This document shows positions 7,491 to 16,707 of a stretch of 64,000 nucleotides of DNA, in pieces. The notes below the pieces were generated by a model that saw only the letters and a list, made by a program, of their open reading frames with translations, had not been told where the DNA came from and ran no database searches. Every line of letters begins with the position of its first letter. Position 1 is the stretch's first letter. This DNA comes from Geminicoccaceae bacterium (GTDB lineage Bacteria; Pseudomonadota; Alphaproteobacteria; Geminicoccales; Geminicoccaceae), in contig JACKIM010000002.1 in the NCBI GenBank assembly GCA_020638465.1, positions 992,001-1,056,000 on the forward strand, read 5' to 3'. The translations under genes were made by a program, and so were the position numbers.

Positions 7491-9074
7491 ATGGATCAGG
7501 CGATCATCAGGACAAGCAGGGCATGGCCCATCATCGAGGCCATGGCCCTGTTGCAGCGGGTCGAGAAAAATCCGCCACCAAAGGGATTCGTGCTGTTCGA
7601 GACCGGCTACGGGCCTTCGGGGCTGCCGCATATCGGCACGTTCGCCGAAGTGTTCCGCACGACGCTCATCCGGCGGGCCTTTTCGCTCATCAGCGATATT
7701 CCCACCGAGTTGTATGCCTTTTCGGATGACATGGATGGCCTGCGCAAGGTTCCGGACAATGTTCCCAATGCAGAGATGTTGCAGGACTACCTGCAAAAGC
7801 CCCTGACCAGCATTCCCGACCCGTTCGGCACACATGACAGTTACGGCCACCACATGAACGCGCGGTTGCAGGCGTTCCTCGATGCTTTCGGCTTCGATTA
7901 CAGCTTCAAGAGCGCCACCGACTGCTACCGGGCCGGCCTGTTCGACGACGTTCTGCTGCGCGTGGTCGAACGTCACGAAGCCATCTGCAACGTCGTCAAG
8001 CCACATCTGGGCTCCGAACGCCGGGCCACCTACAGTCCCATCCTTCCCATCTCGCCGAAGACCGGCCGTGTCCTGCAGGTTCCGCTGGAGGAAACCCATC
8101 CCGATCGCGGGACAATCGTGTTCCGCGACGAGGACGGCACGCTGACCGAGATCGAGGTCACGGGGGGAGCGTGCAAGCTGCAATGGCGGGCCGACTGGGC
8201 GCTGCGCTGGACGGCTCTCGAGGTCGATTACGAGATGTCGGGCAAGGACCTGATCGATTCGGTGAAGCTCGGCAGCCAGATCTGCCGGATCATGGGCGGC
8301 ACGCCGCCCAACAATCTGACCTACGAACTGTTCCTCGACCAGAACGGCGAGAAGATATCCAAGTCGCGTGGCAACGGCCTCACCATCGAGGAATGGCTGC
8401 GCTACGGGACAAGGGAAAGTCTCCAGCTGTTTCTCTACCAGAGTCCGAAGAAGGCCAAGCGGCTCTATTTCGACGTCATTCCGCGTCAGGTCGACGACTA
8501 CCAGTCCTTCATCGATGCCTGGCAGGAGCAGGATGACGAAAAGAAGCTGGGCAACCCGGTCTGGCATATCCATGCCGGCCATCCGCCGGCGGTCAGCACA
8601 CCTGTCAGCTTCACCATGCTGCTCAATCTTGCGGCCGTGGTGAATGCCGAGGAGCCGTCGGTGCTCTGGAGTTTCATCCAGCGCTATGCGCCGGACTGCA
8701 CGCCGCAGAGCAATCCCTACATGGCGACACTCGTCGATGGGGCAATCGCCTATTACCAGGATCGTATCAAGCCCGAGAAGGCCTACCGGGAGCCGGACAT
8801 CCGCGAGCGTGCCGCCCTGCTGGAACTGCGCAACTGGCTCTCCGGGCTTCCTGCCGGCACCGATGGCCGCGACATCCAGAACGAGATCTACGAGATCGGC
8901 AAGCGCCATCGTTTCGACAATCTGCGCGACTGGTTCAAGGTGCTCTACGAGGTCCTGCTCGGCCAGAGCGAGGGGCCGCGGTTCGGCTCGTTCGTCGAGA
9001 TCTACGGCCTACCGGAGACGGTGGCCCTGATCGATGCGGCGATCGATCGGGGCTCGCTTGCCGATGCCGGCTAG
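7491..9074 (+). CDS. lysK: Lysyl-tRNA synthetase, class I
   Basis: The protein has 527 residues with class I signatures. The HIGH-type motif is H47-I-G-T in GPSGLPHIGT, and the KMSKS-type motif is KISKSRGNG near residue 288. Between them lie DMDGLRKVP and the GKDLIDS segment typical of class I LysRS. This archaeal-type LysRS charges tRNA-Lys and replaces the class II enzyme in most Alphaproteobacteria, supporting the taxonomic call. The start is ATG at 7491. The last codons overlap the rsmB start by 11 nt, so lysK and rsmB are probably co-transcribed. Confidence 0.97.
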   Translation: MDQAIIRTSRAWPIIEAMALLQRVEKNPPPKGFVLFETGYGPSGLPHIGTFAEVFRTTLIRRAFSLISDIPTELYAFSDDMDGLRKVPDNVPNAEMLQDYLQKPLTSIPDPFGTHDSYGHHMNARLQAFLDAFGFDYSFKSATDCYRAGLFDDVLLRVVERHEAICNVVKPHLGSERRATYSPILPISPKTGRVLQVPLEETHPDRGTIVFRDEDGTLTEIEVTGGACKLQWRADWALRWTALEVDYEMSGKDLIDSVKLGSQICRIMGGTPPNNLTYELFLDQNGEKISKSRGNGLTIEEWLRYGTRESLQLFLYQSPKKAKRLYFDVIPRQVDDYQSFIDAWQEQDDEKKLGNPVWHIHAGHPPAVSTPVSFTMLLNLAAVVNAEEPSVLWSFIQRYAPDCTPQSNPYMATLVDGAIAYYQDRIKPEKAYREPDIRERAALLELRNWLSGLPAGTDGRDIQNEIYEIGKRHRFDNLRDWFKVLYEVLLGQSEGPRFGSFVEIYGLPETVALIDAAIDRGSLADAG

Positions 9075-10317
9075 GGACATCGCGCTGGATGTCCTTGACG
9101 GATGCCTCGGCCTCAGGCCGAGGCCCGCGGAAAGCCTGTTCGAGGCGCATGCCGGGTTGAAGAAGCTCGACACCCGCGACCGGGCTTTCGCCCGCTTGCT
9201 CTACATGACCTGTCTGCGACGGATGAACGCGCTGGACAAGGCCCTGTCGGTGCATGTCGCCAAGACACCCAAGAGCCTGACGCTGCTCAACGTCCTCCGT
9301 CTGGGCGCCGCCCAGTTGCTGGTCCTGGGCACACCCGCCCATGCCGCCGTCAAGGAAACCGTGACCCTCGCCCGAAAACGCGTTCCCCACGGTGCCAAGA
9401 TGGTCAATGCGGTGCTCCGAAGACTTTCGGATGACCCGCTGGAAAACGTGGCGGAGACACCGCCATGGCTGGCGGCAAGCTGGTCCGATGCCTTCGGCGA
9501 GCTCGAGTCGAGGGGCATCGAGAGCGCCCATGGCCGGGAGCCGCCGCTCGACCTGACTTGCCCCGCTGATCGAGATCACTGGGCGCGGATGCTCGACGGT
9601 GAGCCGATCGGGACGCAGACGATCCGCCTGAAGCGTCATGGCGCGATACCCGATCTCCCGGGCTATGATGAAGGCGCCTGGTGGGTACAGGATGCGGCGG
9701 CGGCCGCGCTGGTGCCGCTTCTCGGCGACCTCAGGGACTGCCGGGTACTCGACATCGGCGCCGCGCCCGGTGGCAAGACGGCCCAGCTCTGTGCCGCGGG
9801 AGCCCGCGTTACCGCCCTTGAAAGCGTGGAGAAACGGGCCGGGCGATTGCGCGAGAACATGACCCGCCTGCGTTTTTCCCCGGAAATCGTCGTCGATGAC
9901 GTGACGCGCTGGAGCGCCGGCAAGCCGTTCGATGCGATCCTGCTCGATGCGCCGTGCACGGCGACCGGCACGATCCGCCGTCACCCCGACATCCTTCGTA
10001 CCCGCCGGCCCGGTGACCCGAAACGCATGTCGCGCATCCAGCGGCAGATGATCGAGGCGGCACTCCGGCAACTGGCGCCCGGAGGACGGTTTCTCTACGC
10101 CGTCTGTTCGATGCAGCCGGAGGAGGGACCGGAACAGTTCGCCTGGGTCACCAGTCGCCATCACGACATGCGACCGGTACCGATCGATCCGGCAACGTCG
10201 GGCGACCTGCCGGTCCGCCTTGCCGGTACCGGTGCGATGAGGACCTCTCCCGCCGATCTTGCCGGTCGCGGTGGCATGGATGGATTTTTCGCGGCCCTGC
10301 TGCAAAGGGAATCCTGA
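9064..10317 (+). CDS. rsmB: 16S rRNA (cytosine-C5) methyltransferase, RsmB family
   Basis: This protein of 417 residues has an N-terminal NusB-like RNA-binding domain (about 1-130) and a C-terminal Rossmann SAM-dependent methyltransferase. Motif I reads DIGAAPGGKT near residue 229, motif IV is DAPCTATG near 296, and motif VI is CSMQPEEG near 348. The paired cysteines in IV and VI are those of RNA m5C enzymes. The family methylates C967 of 16S rRNA in E. coli. ATG at 9064 overlaps the lysK end by 11 nt; an upstream in-frame start at 9034 would overlap further and is less likely. A 44-nt gap separates it from purH. Confidence 0.93.
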   Translation: MPARDIALDVLDGCLGLRPRPAESLFEAHAGLKKLDTRDRAFARLLYMTCLRRMNALDKALSVHVAKTPKSLTLLNVLRLGAAQLLVLGTPAHAAVKETVTLARKRVPHGAKMVNAVLRRLSDDPLENVAETPPWLAASWSDAFGELESRGIESAHGREPPLDLTCPADRDHWARMLDGEPIGTQTIRLKRHGAIPDLPGYDEGAWWVQDAAAAALVPLLGDLRDCRVLDIGAAPGGKTAQLCAAGARVTALESVEKRAGRLRENMTRLRFSPEIVVDDVTRWSAGKPFDAILLDAPCTATGTIRRHPDILRTRRPGDPKRMSRIQRQMIEAALRQLAPGGRFLYAVCSMQPEEGPEQFAWVTSRHHDMRPVPIDPATSGDLPVRLAGTGAMRTSPADLAGRGGMDGFFAALLQRES

Positions 10318-10361
10318 CGGCCCCTGCGCAACAGCCTAACCATACACAAGGGATCACGCCT

Positions 10362-11909
10362 GTGACGCAATCACCCGTTCGCCGTGCGCTTCTCTCCGTC
10401 TCCGACAAGAGCGGTATCGTCGAACTTGGCCGTCGTCTTGTCGAACGCGATGTCGAGCTGATCTCCACCGGCGGCACGGCACGGACCCTCGGCGATGCCG
10501 GGTTGCCCGTCACCAGGGTGGCCGATGTGACCGGACAGCGGGAAATCCTCGGCGGAAGGGTGAAAACGCTGCACCCGCGCGTTCACGGCGGCCTGCTCGC
10601 GCGCAAGGACCTCGACAGCGACATGGCCACGCTCAGCCAGGAGGGCATCGGGACCATCGACCTGCTGGTGGTCAACCTCTACCCCTTCGAGCAGGCCATC
10701 ACATCGGGTGCCGATTTTGCCACCGCAATCGAGAATATCGACATTGGTGGACCGGCCATGATCCGCGCGGCGGCCAAGAACCACGAAAGCGTGCTCGTGG
10801 CGGTCGACCCGGCCGATTATGACGAAATCATCGCTGCCATCGATTCCGGAATGGCGACCGTCGAGCTGCGCCGCAGGCTTGCCCTGAAGGCCTTTGCCCG
10901 CACCTCGGCCTATGATTCGGCGATTGCCGCCTGGCTCGACAGCGCGTGCGGGACCGGCATTCCGGGTCATGTGCGCATCGCCGGCGATCTCGCCCTTGCC
11001 CTGCGTTACGGCGAGAACCCGCACCAGCGGGCGGCCCTTTACCATAGTGCCGACAGGCGGCCGGGCGTGGCGACGGCCACGCAGTTGCAGGGCAAGGAAT
11101 TGAGTTACAACAACCTGCAGGATGCGGATGCGGCGTTCGAGCTTGTGGCTGAGTTCGATGGGCCGGGATGCGCCATCATCAAGCATACCAATCCCTGCGG
11201 CGCCGCCACTGCTTCCACCCTGGCCGACGCCTATCGGCAGGCGCTGGCTTCCGACCCGGTAAGTGCGTTCGGGGGAATTATCGCTCTTAACGACGAACTC
11301 GACGAGGAGACCGCCCGCGAGGTGTCGAAGATCTTCACCGAAGTGGTGATCGCGCCTGCGGCGAGCGAGGCGGCCCGTGCGGTCATGGCGGCAAAACCCA
11401 ATCTGCGCCTTCTGGTCACGGGCACCATGCCCCGATCCGGGGAAAGCCGCTGGTCGCTGAAGACCATTGCCGGAGGTATTCTCGCCCAGGAACAGGATAC
11501 CGCCATGATCGCAACGGCCGACCTGCGCTGCGTCACCCGGCGAGAGCCCACGGCGGCCGAACGCGAGGCGCTGCTGTTCGCCTGGAAGGTCGTCAAGCAT
11601 GTGCGCTCGAATGCCATCGTCATCGGCCAGGGAAAGCGGACGCTAGGGGTCGGTTGCGGCCAGACGAGCCGGGTCGATGCGGTCGAACTCGCGGTGAAGA
11701 AGGCGCGGGCGACCGGTGTCGGGGGCGATCGCGTGCTGGCCTCGGACGCCTTCTTTCCCTTCGCCGACGGCATCGAGGCCGCCATTGCCGCCGGGATCAC
11801 TGCGGTCATCCAGCCGGGCGGAAGCAAGAACGATGCCGAGGTGATCGCCGCGGCCGACAAGGCTGGCGTCGCGATGCTGTTCACCGGTTATCGACACTTC
11901 CGTCACTGA
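10362..11909 (+). CDS. purH: Bifunctional AICAR formyltransferase / IMP cyclohydrolase
   Basis: The protein carries out the last two steps of de novo IMP synthesis: formyl transfer from 10-formyl-THF to AICAR, then ring closure. At 515 residues it has the normal family length. The N-terminal cyclohydrolase domain starts RRALLSVSDKSGIVELGRRL and contains STGGTA. The C-terminal transformylase domain carries KHTNPCGAA near residue 273 and SDAFFPFADGIE towards the end. Start is GTG at 10362; no better ATG lies nearby. It follows rsmB by 44 nt on the same strand. Its folate demand links it to folD and the formyl-THF cyclo-ligase elsewhere in the window. Confidence 0.97.
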   Translation: MTQSPVRRALLSVSDKSGIVELGRRLVERDVELISTGGTARTLGDAGLPVTRVADVTGQREILGGRVKTLHPRVHGGLLARKDLDSDMATLSQEGIGTIDLLVVNLYPFEQAITSGADFATAIENIDIGGPAMIRAAAKNHESVLVAVDPADYDEIIAAIDSGMATVELRRRLALKAFARTSAYDSAIAAWLDSACGTGIPGHVRIAGDLALALRYGENPHQRAALYHSADRRPGVATATQLQGKELSYNNLQDADAAFELVAEFDGPGCAIIKHTNPCGAATASTLADAYRQALASDPVSAFGGIIALNDELDEETAREVSKIFTEVVIAPAASEAARAVMAAKPNLRLLVTGTMPRSGESRWSLKTIAGGILAQEQDTAMIATADLRCVTRREPTAAEREALLFAWKVVKHVRSNAIVIGQGKRTLGVGCGQTSRVDAVELAVKKARATGVGGDRVLASDAFFPFADGIEAAIAAGITAVIQPGGSKNDAEVIAAADKAGVAMLFTGYRHFRH

Positions 11910-11955
11910 TCAACGATACGAGGCCATCCCACTTTACCGAGCTTTAAGCGGCCCG

Positions 11956-12099
11956 ATGTTAGCGTCGATCCCGAAACAGTTCCGAAGTCAGGTAGATGCG
12001 CACATGGAGATGGCCAAGATCGTGCTTTATATCGTGATCGTTCTCGCCAGCGTGAGTCTCCTCATCGAACATCCCACGCCGATGGCCATATCGCGCTGA
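11956..12099 (+). CDS. Candidate small single-pass membrane protein (47 aa)
   Basis: This short ORF starts at ATG 11956 (an internal ATG at 12004 is also possible) and ends at TGA 12097-12099. The middle encodes one hydrophobic segment, MAKIVLYIVIVLASVSLLI, flanked by a basic, polar N-terminus and a short tail. That is the pattern of a small inner-membrane protein. No strong Shine-Dalgarno is seen and no homologue is recognised. It lies 46 nt after purH and could be a chance ORF. Function unknown. Confidence 0.35.
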   Translation: MLASIPKQFRSQVDAHMEMAKIVLYIVIVLASVSLLIEHPTPMAISR

Positions 12100-12167
12100 C
12101 GGTTCACTTTCGGCATCTCCCGCAATCGATGGCCTGTCGCCGAACTTTCGCGAAGAAGGGAAAACCA

Positions 12168-12284
12168 ATGCCCTCATTGCGTCAATCGACATCTTTGAGC
12201 ATCCTGCAGGCGGTGACATTGCCGCCGATGAGACGGCAAAGCCACGGCATGAAAGATACAAGTTATGACCATCACCGGGAGTGA
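12168..12284 (+). CDS. Candidate small ORF or leader peptide upstream of thiolase (38 aa)
   Basis: ATG at 12168 is preceded by a good Shine-Dalgarno (AGAAGGG about 7 nt upstream), and TGA at 12282-12284 lies 7 nt before the thiolase ATG. The product is basic and polar, without a signal or membrane helix, and ends in a His/Asp-rich tail. It could be a small protein or a translated leader coupling to the thiolase gene; chance cannot be excluded. Between this ORF and the one at 11956-12099 I see nothing else. Confidence 0.3.
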   Translation: MPSLRQSTSLSILQAVTLPPMRRQSHGMKDTSYDHHRE

Positions 12285-12291
12285 ATGATCC

Positions 12292-13458
12292 ATGACCGCT
12301 TGCATCGTGGGATGGCACCACCTGCCCTTCGTCAAGGCGGCGGCGGGTGATGTCGAAAGCATGATCGTCGAGGCGGCAAGCGGGGCAATCGCCGATTCGG
12401 GACTGTCGCCGGCTGACATCGATGTCATCTATCTCGGGCATTTCAACGGCGGTTTCAACCGGCAGGATTTCACCGCGTCCCTGGTCCTGCAGGCTGACCC
12501 GGCACTGCGCTTCAAGCCGGCGACCCGCGTCGAGAACGCCTGTGCGACAGGCTCCGCCGCCGTGCATGGCGGGGTGCGCGCGATCCGTGCCGGCGAAGCC
12601 CGGACGGCCCTGGTCGTCGGTGTCGAGAAGATGAGCGAGCTCAGCGGTCCGGAGATCGGCGACACATTGCTCAAGGCCTCGTACCTGGCCGAGGAAGGCG
12701 GAATCGAAGGAGGGTTTGCCGGAGTCTTCGGACAGATCGCCCAACACTATTTCCAGCGCTACGGCGACCAGTCGGATGCGCTGGCGGCCATTGCCGCCAA
12801 GAATCATGCCAATGGTGTCGGCAATCCCTATGCCCAGATGCGCAAGGATCTCGGCTTCGATTTCTGCCGCAATGAATCCGAACGCAACCCGTTCGTCGCC
12901 GGACCGCTCAAGCGCACGGACTGCTCGCTGGTGTCCGATGGCGCCGCGGCCCTGGTCCTTGCCGATGTCGAGACGGCCCTTTCCCTGGAAAAGGCTGTGA
13001 TTTTCAGGGCCGCTGCCCATGTCAGCGATTTCCTGCCGATGAGCCGCCGCGACATCCTCGCCTTTGAAGGCTGTCGCGAGGCATGGTCCCGCGCATTGGA
13101 CCAGTCGCGCATGGCACTGCTCGATCTCGATTTCGTCGAGACGCACGATTGCTTCACCATTGCAGAACTTCTCGAATATGAAGCCATGGGCCTCGCGGAG
13201 CCCGGCAAGGGCAGCGTGGCGGCGGTGGAAGGCTGGACGCGAAAGGATGGCAGGTTGCCGGTCAATCCTTCGGGCGGCCTCAAGAGCAAGGGCCACCCCA
13301 TCGGGGCAACCGGCGTCTCGATGCACGTGATGTCGGCGATGCAGCTTGCGGGCGATGCCGGCGACATGCAGATCGGGAATGCTTCCACGGCTGGCATTTT
13401 CAACATGGGTGGGGCATGTGTCGCATCCTATGTCAGCATCCTCGAACGGCTTCGCTGA
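12292..13458 (+). CDS. Thiolase-fold acyl-CoA acetyltransferase, SCP-x type
   Basis: This 388-residue thiolase has the nucleophile Cys84 in ENACATGSA, the motif THDCFT near residue 284, and KGHPIGATG near 332. The HDCFT form instead of the usual NEAFA, and the absence of the standard C-terminal CGGGG block (here NMGGACVASY), place it with SCP-x-like thiolases. Those thiolases act on branched or steroid-like 3-oxoacyl-CoA in other organisms, but the substrate here is unknown. Start ATG 12292 has GGGAG upstream. It stands alone with respect to beta-oxidation genes; neighbours are gnd and gntK, which suggests no shared pathway. Confidence 0.88.
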   Translation: MTACIVGWHHLPFVKAAAGDVESMIVEAASGAIADSGLSPADIDVIYLGHFNGGFNRQDFTASLVLQADPALRFKPATRVENACATGSAAVHGGVRAIRAGEARTALVVGVEKMSELSGPEIGDTLLKASYLAEEGGIEGGFAGVFGQIAQHYFQRYGDQSDALAAIAAKNHANGVGNPYAQMRKDLGFDFCRNESERNPFVAGPLKRTDCSLVSDGAAALVLADVETALSLEKAVIFRAAAHVSDFLPMSRRDILAFEGCREAWSRALDQSRMALLDLDFVETHDCFTIAELLEYEAMGLAEPGKGSVAAVEGWTRKDGRLPVNPSGGLKSKGHPIGATGVSMHVMSAMQLAGDAGDMQIGNASTAGIFNMGGACVASYVSILERLR

Positions 13459-13525
13459 GCGCGATGGATCGGCAGTCGATCCCGTCTGACAACGGAAGAT
13501 GTTCGATCAAGGGAGAACAGCAAGC

Positions 13526-14923
13526 ATGAGCTCAGCCGATATCGGCATCCTCGGCCTCGGGGTTATGGGGCATAACCTCGCCCTCAATCTCGCCGGCCAT
13601 GGCTTTTCGGTGGTGGCCTTCGACCCGGACGAGCATGCGCGGGAGAGGGCGCGCGGTGATGGCCTGAACGCCGTCGCATCCATGGCCGGACTGGCCGGGG
13701 CACTCAGGACCGGACCCCGCACCGTCCTTCTCTCGGTACCGGCCGGGGAAGCCGTCGACGCAGCGCTGGGCGAACTCTCGGAGCTGCTCGAAGCCGGCGA
13801 TATCGTGATCGATTCGGGAAATTCCCATTTCCGGGATACGGAGCGGAGAACTCGCGATCTCGCCCGAAAGGGCATCCGCTTTGCCGGCATCGGTGTTTCG
13901 GGTGGTGCCCATGGCGCCCTGCACGGACCCTCGATCATGGCCGGTGCCGAAGCCTCGGCCTTCGATCATATCGCGCCGATGCTCAACGCGATTGCGGCCG
14001 ATTTCAAGGGCGAGCCATGCTGCGCCTGGATGGGACCGGGCGGTGCCGGGCACTATGTCAAGATGGTCCACAATGGGATCGAATATGCGATCATGCAGTT
14101 GATCGCCGAGACATGGCTGGTGCTGCGCGACGTCCACGGGCTCGACCCGAAGGCCGCAGCCCGTGTCTTCGCCGACTGGAACAAGGGGCACCTTGCCTCC
14201 TATCTCGTCGAAATCACAGCCGAGGTCCTGGCCATGACCGATCGCGCGAGCGACCGGCCCGTGGTCGAGATCATCGCCGATGTCGCCGGCCACAAGGGTA
14301 CCGGCCGCTGGACCAGCATGGCCACCATCGAAGCCGGGGTTGCCGCTCCCACGATCATCGCCGCGGTCAACGCCCGCGCACTGTCGTCGGCGACTCAGGC
14401 ACGGCTGGCGATGAACGATTCGGATCGCATCGTCGCAGCCCATGGCGGGGGATCGGGGGGCGATATCGACGATCTTGGCAAGGCCCTGCTCTGCGCCCAG
14501 GTCTGCGCCTATGCCCAGGGCTTCATGCTGCTCGACAGTGCGCGGCGCGACCATGGCTGGCCGTTCGAACTGGAGCGGGTGGCCGCCATCTGGCGGGCGG
14601 GCTGCATCATTCGCGCCTGGTTGCTGGAACCCGTCATGGCGACCGCCCGCAATGGTCTCGGACCGGCGGGTCTGCTTGCCACCGAGCCTACCCGTTCCAT
14701 GATCGCGGAAGCCCTGCCCGGCCTGCGTGCAACCGTACTTGCGGGCATCGCCCACGGCGTACCGATGCCGGCCTTCACCTCGGTGATGAGTTGGGTCGAC
14801 GGTTTCCGCAGCGCCAATGTCGGCGCATCCCTGATCCAGGCGCAGCGTGACCGGTTCGGATCGCATGGCTTCGAACGGATCGACAGGCCCGGCCAGCATC
14901 ATCTCGATCTCAAAGGCTGCTGA
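13526..14923 (+). CDS. gnd: 6-Phosphogluconate dehydrogenase (decarboxylating)
   Basis: The enzyme oxidises and decarboxylates 6-phosphogluconate to ribulose 5-phosphate with NAD(P)+. The 465-residue protein begins with a Rossmann motif, GILGLGVMGHNLALNLAG. It shows the substrate motif GVSGGAHGALHGPSIMAG near residue 132 (a variant of GGEEGARYGPS) and the catalytic YVKMVHNGIEY near 178. ATG at 13526 was chosen over 13499 because GGGAG lies about 10 nt upstream and the protein then starts as in the family. It sits 3 nt before gntK, so gluconate phosphorylation and oxidation are encoded in one unit. Confidence 0.94.
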   Translation: MSSADIGILGLGVMGHNLALNLAGHGFSVVAFDPDEHARERARGDGLNAVASMAGLAGALRTGPRTVLLSVPAGEAVDAALGELSELLEAGDIVIDSGNSHFRDTERRTRDLARKGIRFAGIGVSGGAHGALHGPSIMAGAEASAFDHIAPMLNAIAADFKGEPCCAWMGPGGAGHYVKMVHNGIEYAIMQLIAETWLVLRDVHGLDPKAAARVFADWNKGHLASYLVEITAEVLAMTDRASDRPVVEIIADVAGHKGTGRWTSMATIEAGVAAPTIIAAVNARALSSATQARLAMNDSDRIVAAHGGGSGGDIDDLGKALLCAQVCAYAQGFMLLDSARRDHGWPFELERVAAIWRAGCIIRAWLLEPVMATARNGLGPAGLLATEPTRSMIAEALPGLRATVLAGIAHGVPMPAFTSVMSWVDGFRSANVGASLIQAQRDRFGSHGFERIDRPGQHHLDLKGC

Positions 14924-14926
14924 GCG

Positions 14927-15436
14927 ATGAGCCGACAGCATCTCATCGTGGTGATGGGAGTAACCAGCTCCGGCAAGTCATCCATCGGCCGTCGGCTGGC
15001 GGAGCGCCTGAACGCCGAATTCGCCGAGGGTGATGACTATCATCCTCCGTCGAATATCGCCAAAATGTCGAAAGGTGAGCCGCTCGACGATGCCGACCGT
15101 GCCCCGTGGCTCGCCGCGCTGGCCGACGATATCGAACGCTTCGATCGTGAAGGCCGGTCGGCCGTGTTCACCTGTTCGGCGCTCAAGAAGATCTATCGTG
15201 ACCGGCTCAGGCAGGGATCGCCGAAGCTCCTGTTCGTCTTCCTGGACGGTACGGGCGAGATCATCGGCGAACGCATGGCGGCACGGATGGACCACTTCAT
15301 GCCGCCAAGCCTGTTGCCGTCGCAACTGGCGACACTGGAACGCCCCGATGACGAGCCCGGGGTCCTGATCATCGACAATGCCCGCCCCATCGACACGATG
15401 CTCGACGACATCATCGCCCGACTGGACATGGACTGA
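14927..15436 (+). CDS. gntK: Gluconokinase
   Basis: At 169 residues it matches GntK/IdnK-type gluconate kinases. The P-loop is GVTSSGKSS (residues 11-19), followed by the signature EGDDYHPPSNIAKMSKGEPL and the DDADRAPWL segment. The enzyme phosphorylates D-gluconate at the 6-position with ATP in the cytoplasm, feeding gnd just upstream (3-nt gap). A family feature, the HFMPPSLLPSQ block for substrate closure, is present near residue 123. Start ATG 14927. No gluconate transporter or GntR regulator is visible nearby. Confidence 0.95.
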   Translation: MSRQHLIVVMGVTSSGKSSIGRRLAERLNAEFAEGDDYHPPSNIAKMSKGEPLDDADRAPWLAALADDIERFDREGRSAVFTCSALKKIYRDRLRQGSPKLLFVFLDGTGEIIGERMAARMDHFMPPSLLPSQLATLERPDDEPGVLIIDNARPIDTMLDDIIARLDMD

Positions 15437-15557
15437 CAATGGGAATTGTATCCGGTACCATTGTTCGCAAATGGCGGACAGTCTGATCTGGTTTCACGCT
15501 ATTTCGACAGATGAGGGATGACCTACATACAGGATCGAACCCAGAGGGAGACAAGTC

Positions 15558-16466
15558 ATGTCGATCCGGCCTATCAAGAACATATCAGGAACAATGCCGC
15601 ACATCGAAGGTGCCGGCGTCAAGCTGCAGCGGGTGTTCGGCTTCGGCGACCCCTCGCAGACCGATCCCTTCCTGATGATGGACGATTTCCGCAACGACCG
15701 CCCGCAGGACTATGCCGCCGGCTTTCCGTGGCATCCGCATCGCGGTATCGAGACCGTGACCTACGTACTTGCGGGAACCGTGGAGCATGGCGACAGTCTC
15801 GGCAATGCGGGGACGCTCGGCGCCGGGGATGTCCAGTGGATGACCGCCGGTTCGGGGATCATGCATCAGGAGATGCCCAAGGGAGATGCTCGCGGACGGA
15901 TGCATGGCTTTCAACTGTGGGCCAACCTCCCTTCCTCGCTGAAGATGACCGCACCGCGCTATCAGGACATCAAGGGTGCGGACATTCCCGAGATCGTTGA
16001 TGACGACGGCACGACCGTGCGTGTCGTCAGCGGCGAGTTCTGGGGGAAGAAGGGGCCGGTCGACGGTGTCGCGGCCGATCCGCAATATCTGGATATCCAC
16101 ATTCCTGCAGGAGTCAGGAAGCACCTGCCGATCGATACCTACCGGACCGCGTTCGCCTATATTTTCGAGGGCTCCGGGCGCTTTCTCGATGCATCCGTCC
16201 CCATCGGCGCCCTTACCGAAAAGGAGATCGGTGGCGAGGAGGTATGGATGCGGGACCAGACCGGCAACCGGACGATGGTCACCTTCGATACCGGTGACGA
16301 GATCGTGGTGCAGGCGGGCGACCAGGGCATGCGCTTTCTGCTCGTGTCGGGAGCGCCCATCCGCGAGCCGGTGGCGTGGCATGGCCCCATCGTGATGAAT
16401 ACCCGCGAGGAGATCATCCAGGCCATGCGCGACCTGCAGACCGGTCAGTTCATCCGCCAACCGTGA
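15558..16466 (+). CDS. Pirin family cupin protein
   Basis: This 302-residue bicupin protein has the pirin metal site in the N-terminal cupin: HPHRGIET near residue 55, a later His in VEHGD, and the Glu in HQEMPKG. Pirins bind iron and act as quercetin 2,3-dioxygenases or redox-sensing cofactors in different species; the role here is unknown. A C-terminal cupin follows. ATG at 15558 is preceded by GAGGGAGA, a strong Shine-Dalgarno. It is 121 nt downstream of gntK, and that gap holds no gene that I can support. Confidence 0.93.
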   Translation: MSIRPIKNISGTMPHIEGAGVKLQRVFGFGDPSQTDPFLMMDDFRNDRPQDYAAGFPWHPHRGIETVTYVLAGTVEHGDSLGNAGTLGAGDVQWMTAGSGIMHQEMPKGDARGRMHGFQLWANLPSSLKMTAPRYQDIKGADIPEIVDDDGTTVRVVSGEFWGKKGPVDGVAADPQYLDIHIPAGVRKHLPIDTYRTAFAYIFEGSGRFLDASVPIGALTEKEIGGEEVWMRDQTGNRTMVTFDTGDEIVVQAGDQGMRFLLVSGAPIREPVAWHGPIVMNTREEIIQAMRDLQTGQFIRQP

Positions 16467-16602
16467 CGGGGTGGCATGGAATGGATGGAACATGGGGACG
16501 GCCACCTGATGGCCTCCCCGGCCATTCTCCCGCTCTCCCAGGGAAGGGCGCCGATGCGCCCTGTCCTGATGCCGGCATGGCACGCCGGCGGTGCCCCGAC
16601 CG

Positions 16603-16618
16603 GGTGATGCGCATCACA
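16603..16618. promoter_or_regulatory. CRP/FNR-type palindrome upstream of the OmpA-like gene
   Basis: The sequence GGTGA-TGCGCA-TCACA matches the E. coli CRP core (TGTGA-N6-TCACA) at 9 of 10 half-site bases. It also contains GTGAT-N4-ATCAC, close to an FNR/FixK box. A -10-like TATGAT lies at 16635-16640 with no good -35, so the palindrome would overlap the -35 position, as expected for an activator-dependent promoter. It lies 90 nt before the ompA-like start. The rest of the 241-nt gap (16467-16707) holds only GC-rich partial inverted repeats. Confidence 0.5.
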
Positions 16619-16707
16619 TCGGCTGATTTTCTGTTATGATAGCCAATGGAATGAAGGCCGGGCGCTCCCAGCAGCACCGGTAACGGGTATCACGCGAGGA
16701 GAAAATC

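Noticed and set aside
11959..13326. Long open frame opposite the thiolase gene
   Set aside because: Thiolase motifs CATGSA and KGHPIGATG fix the plus strand as coding.
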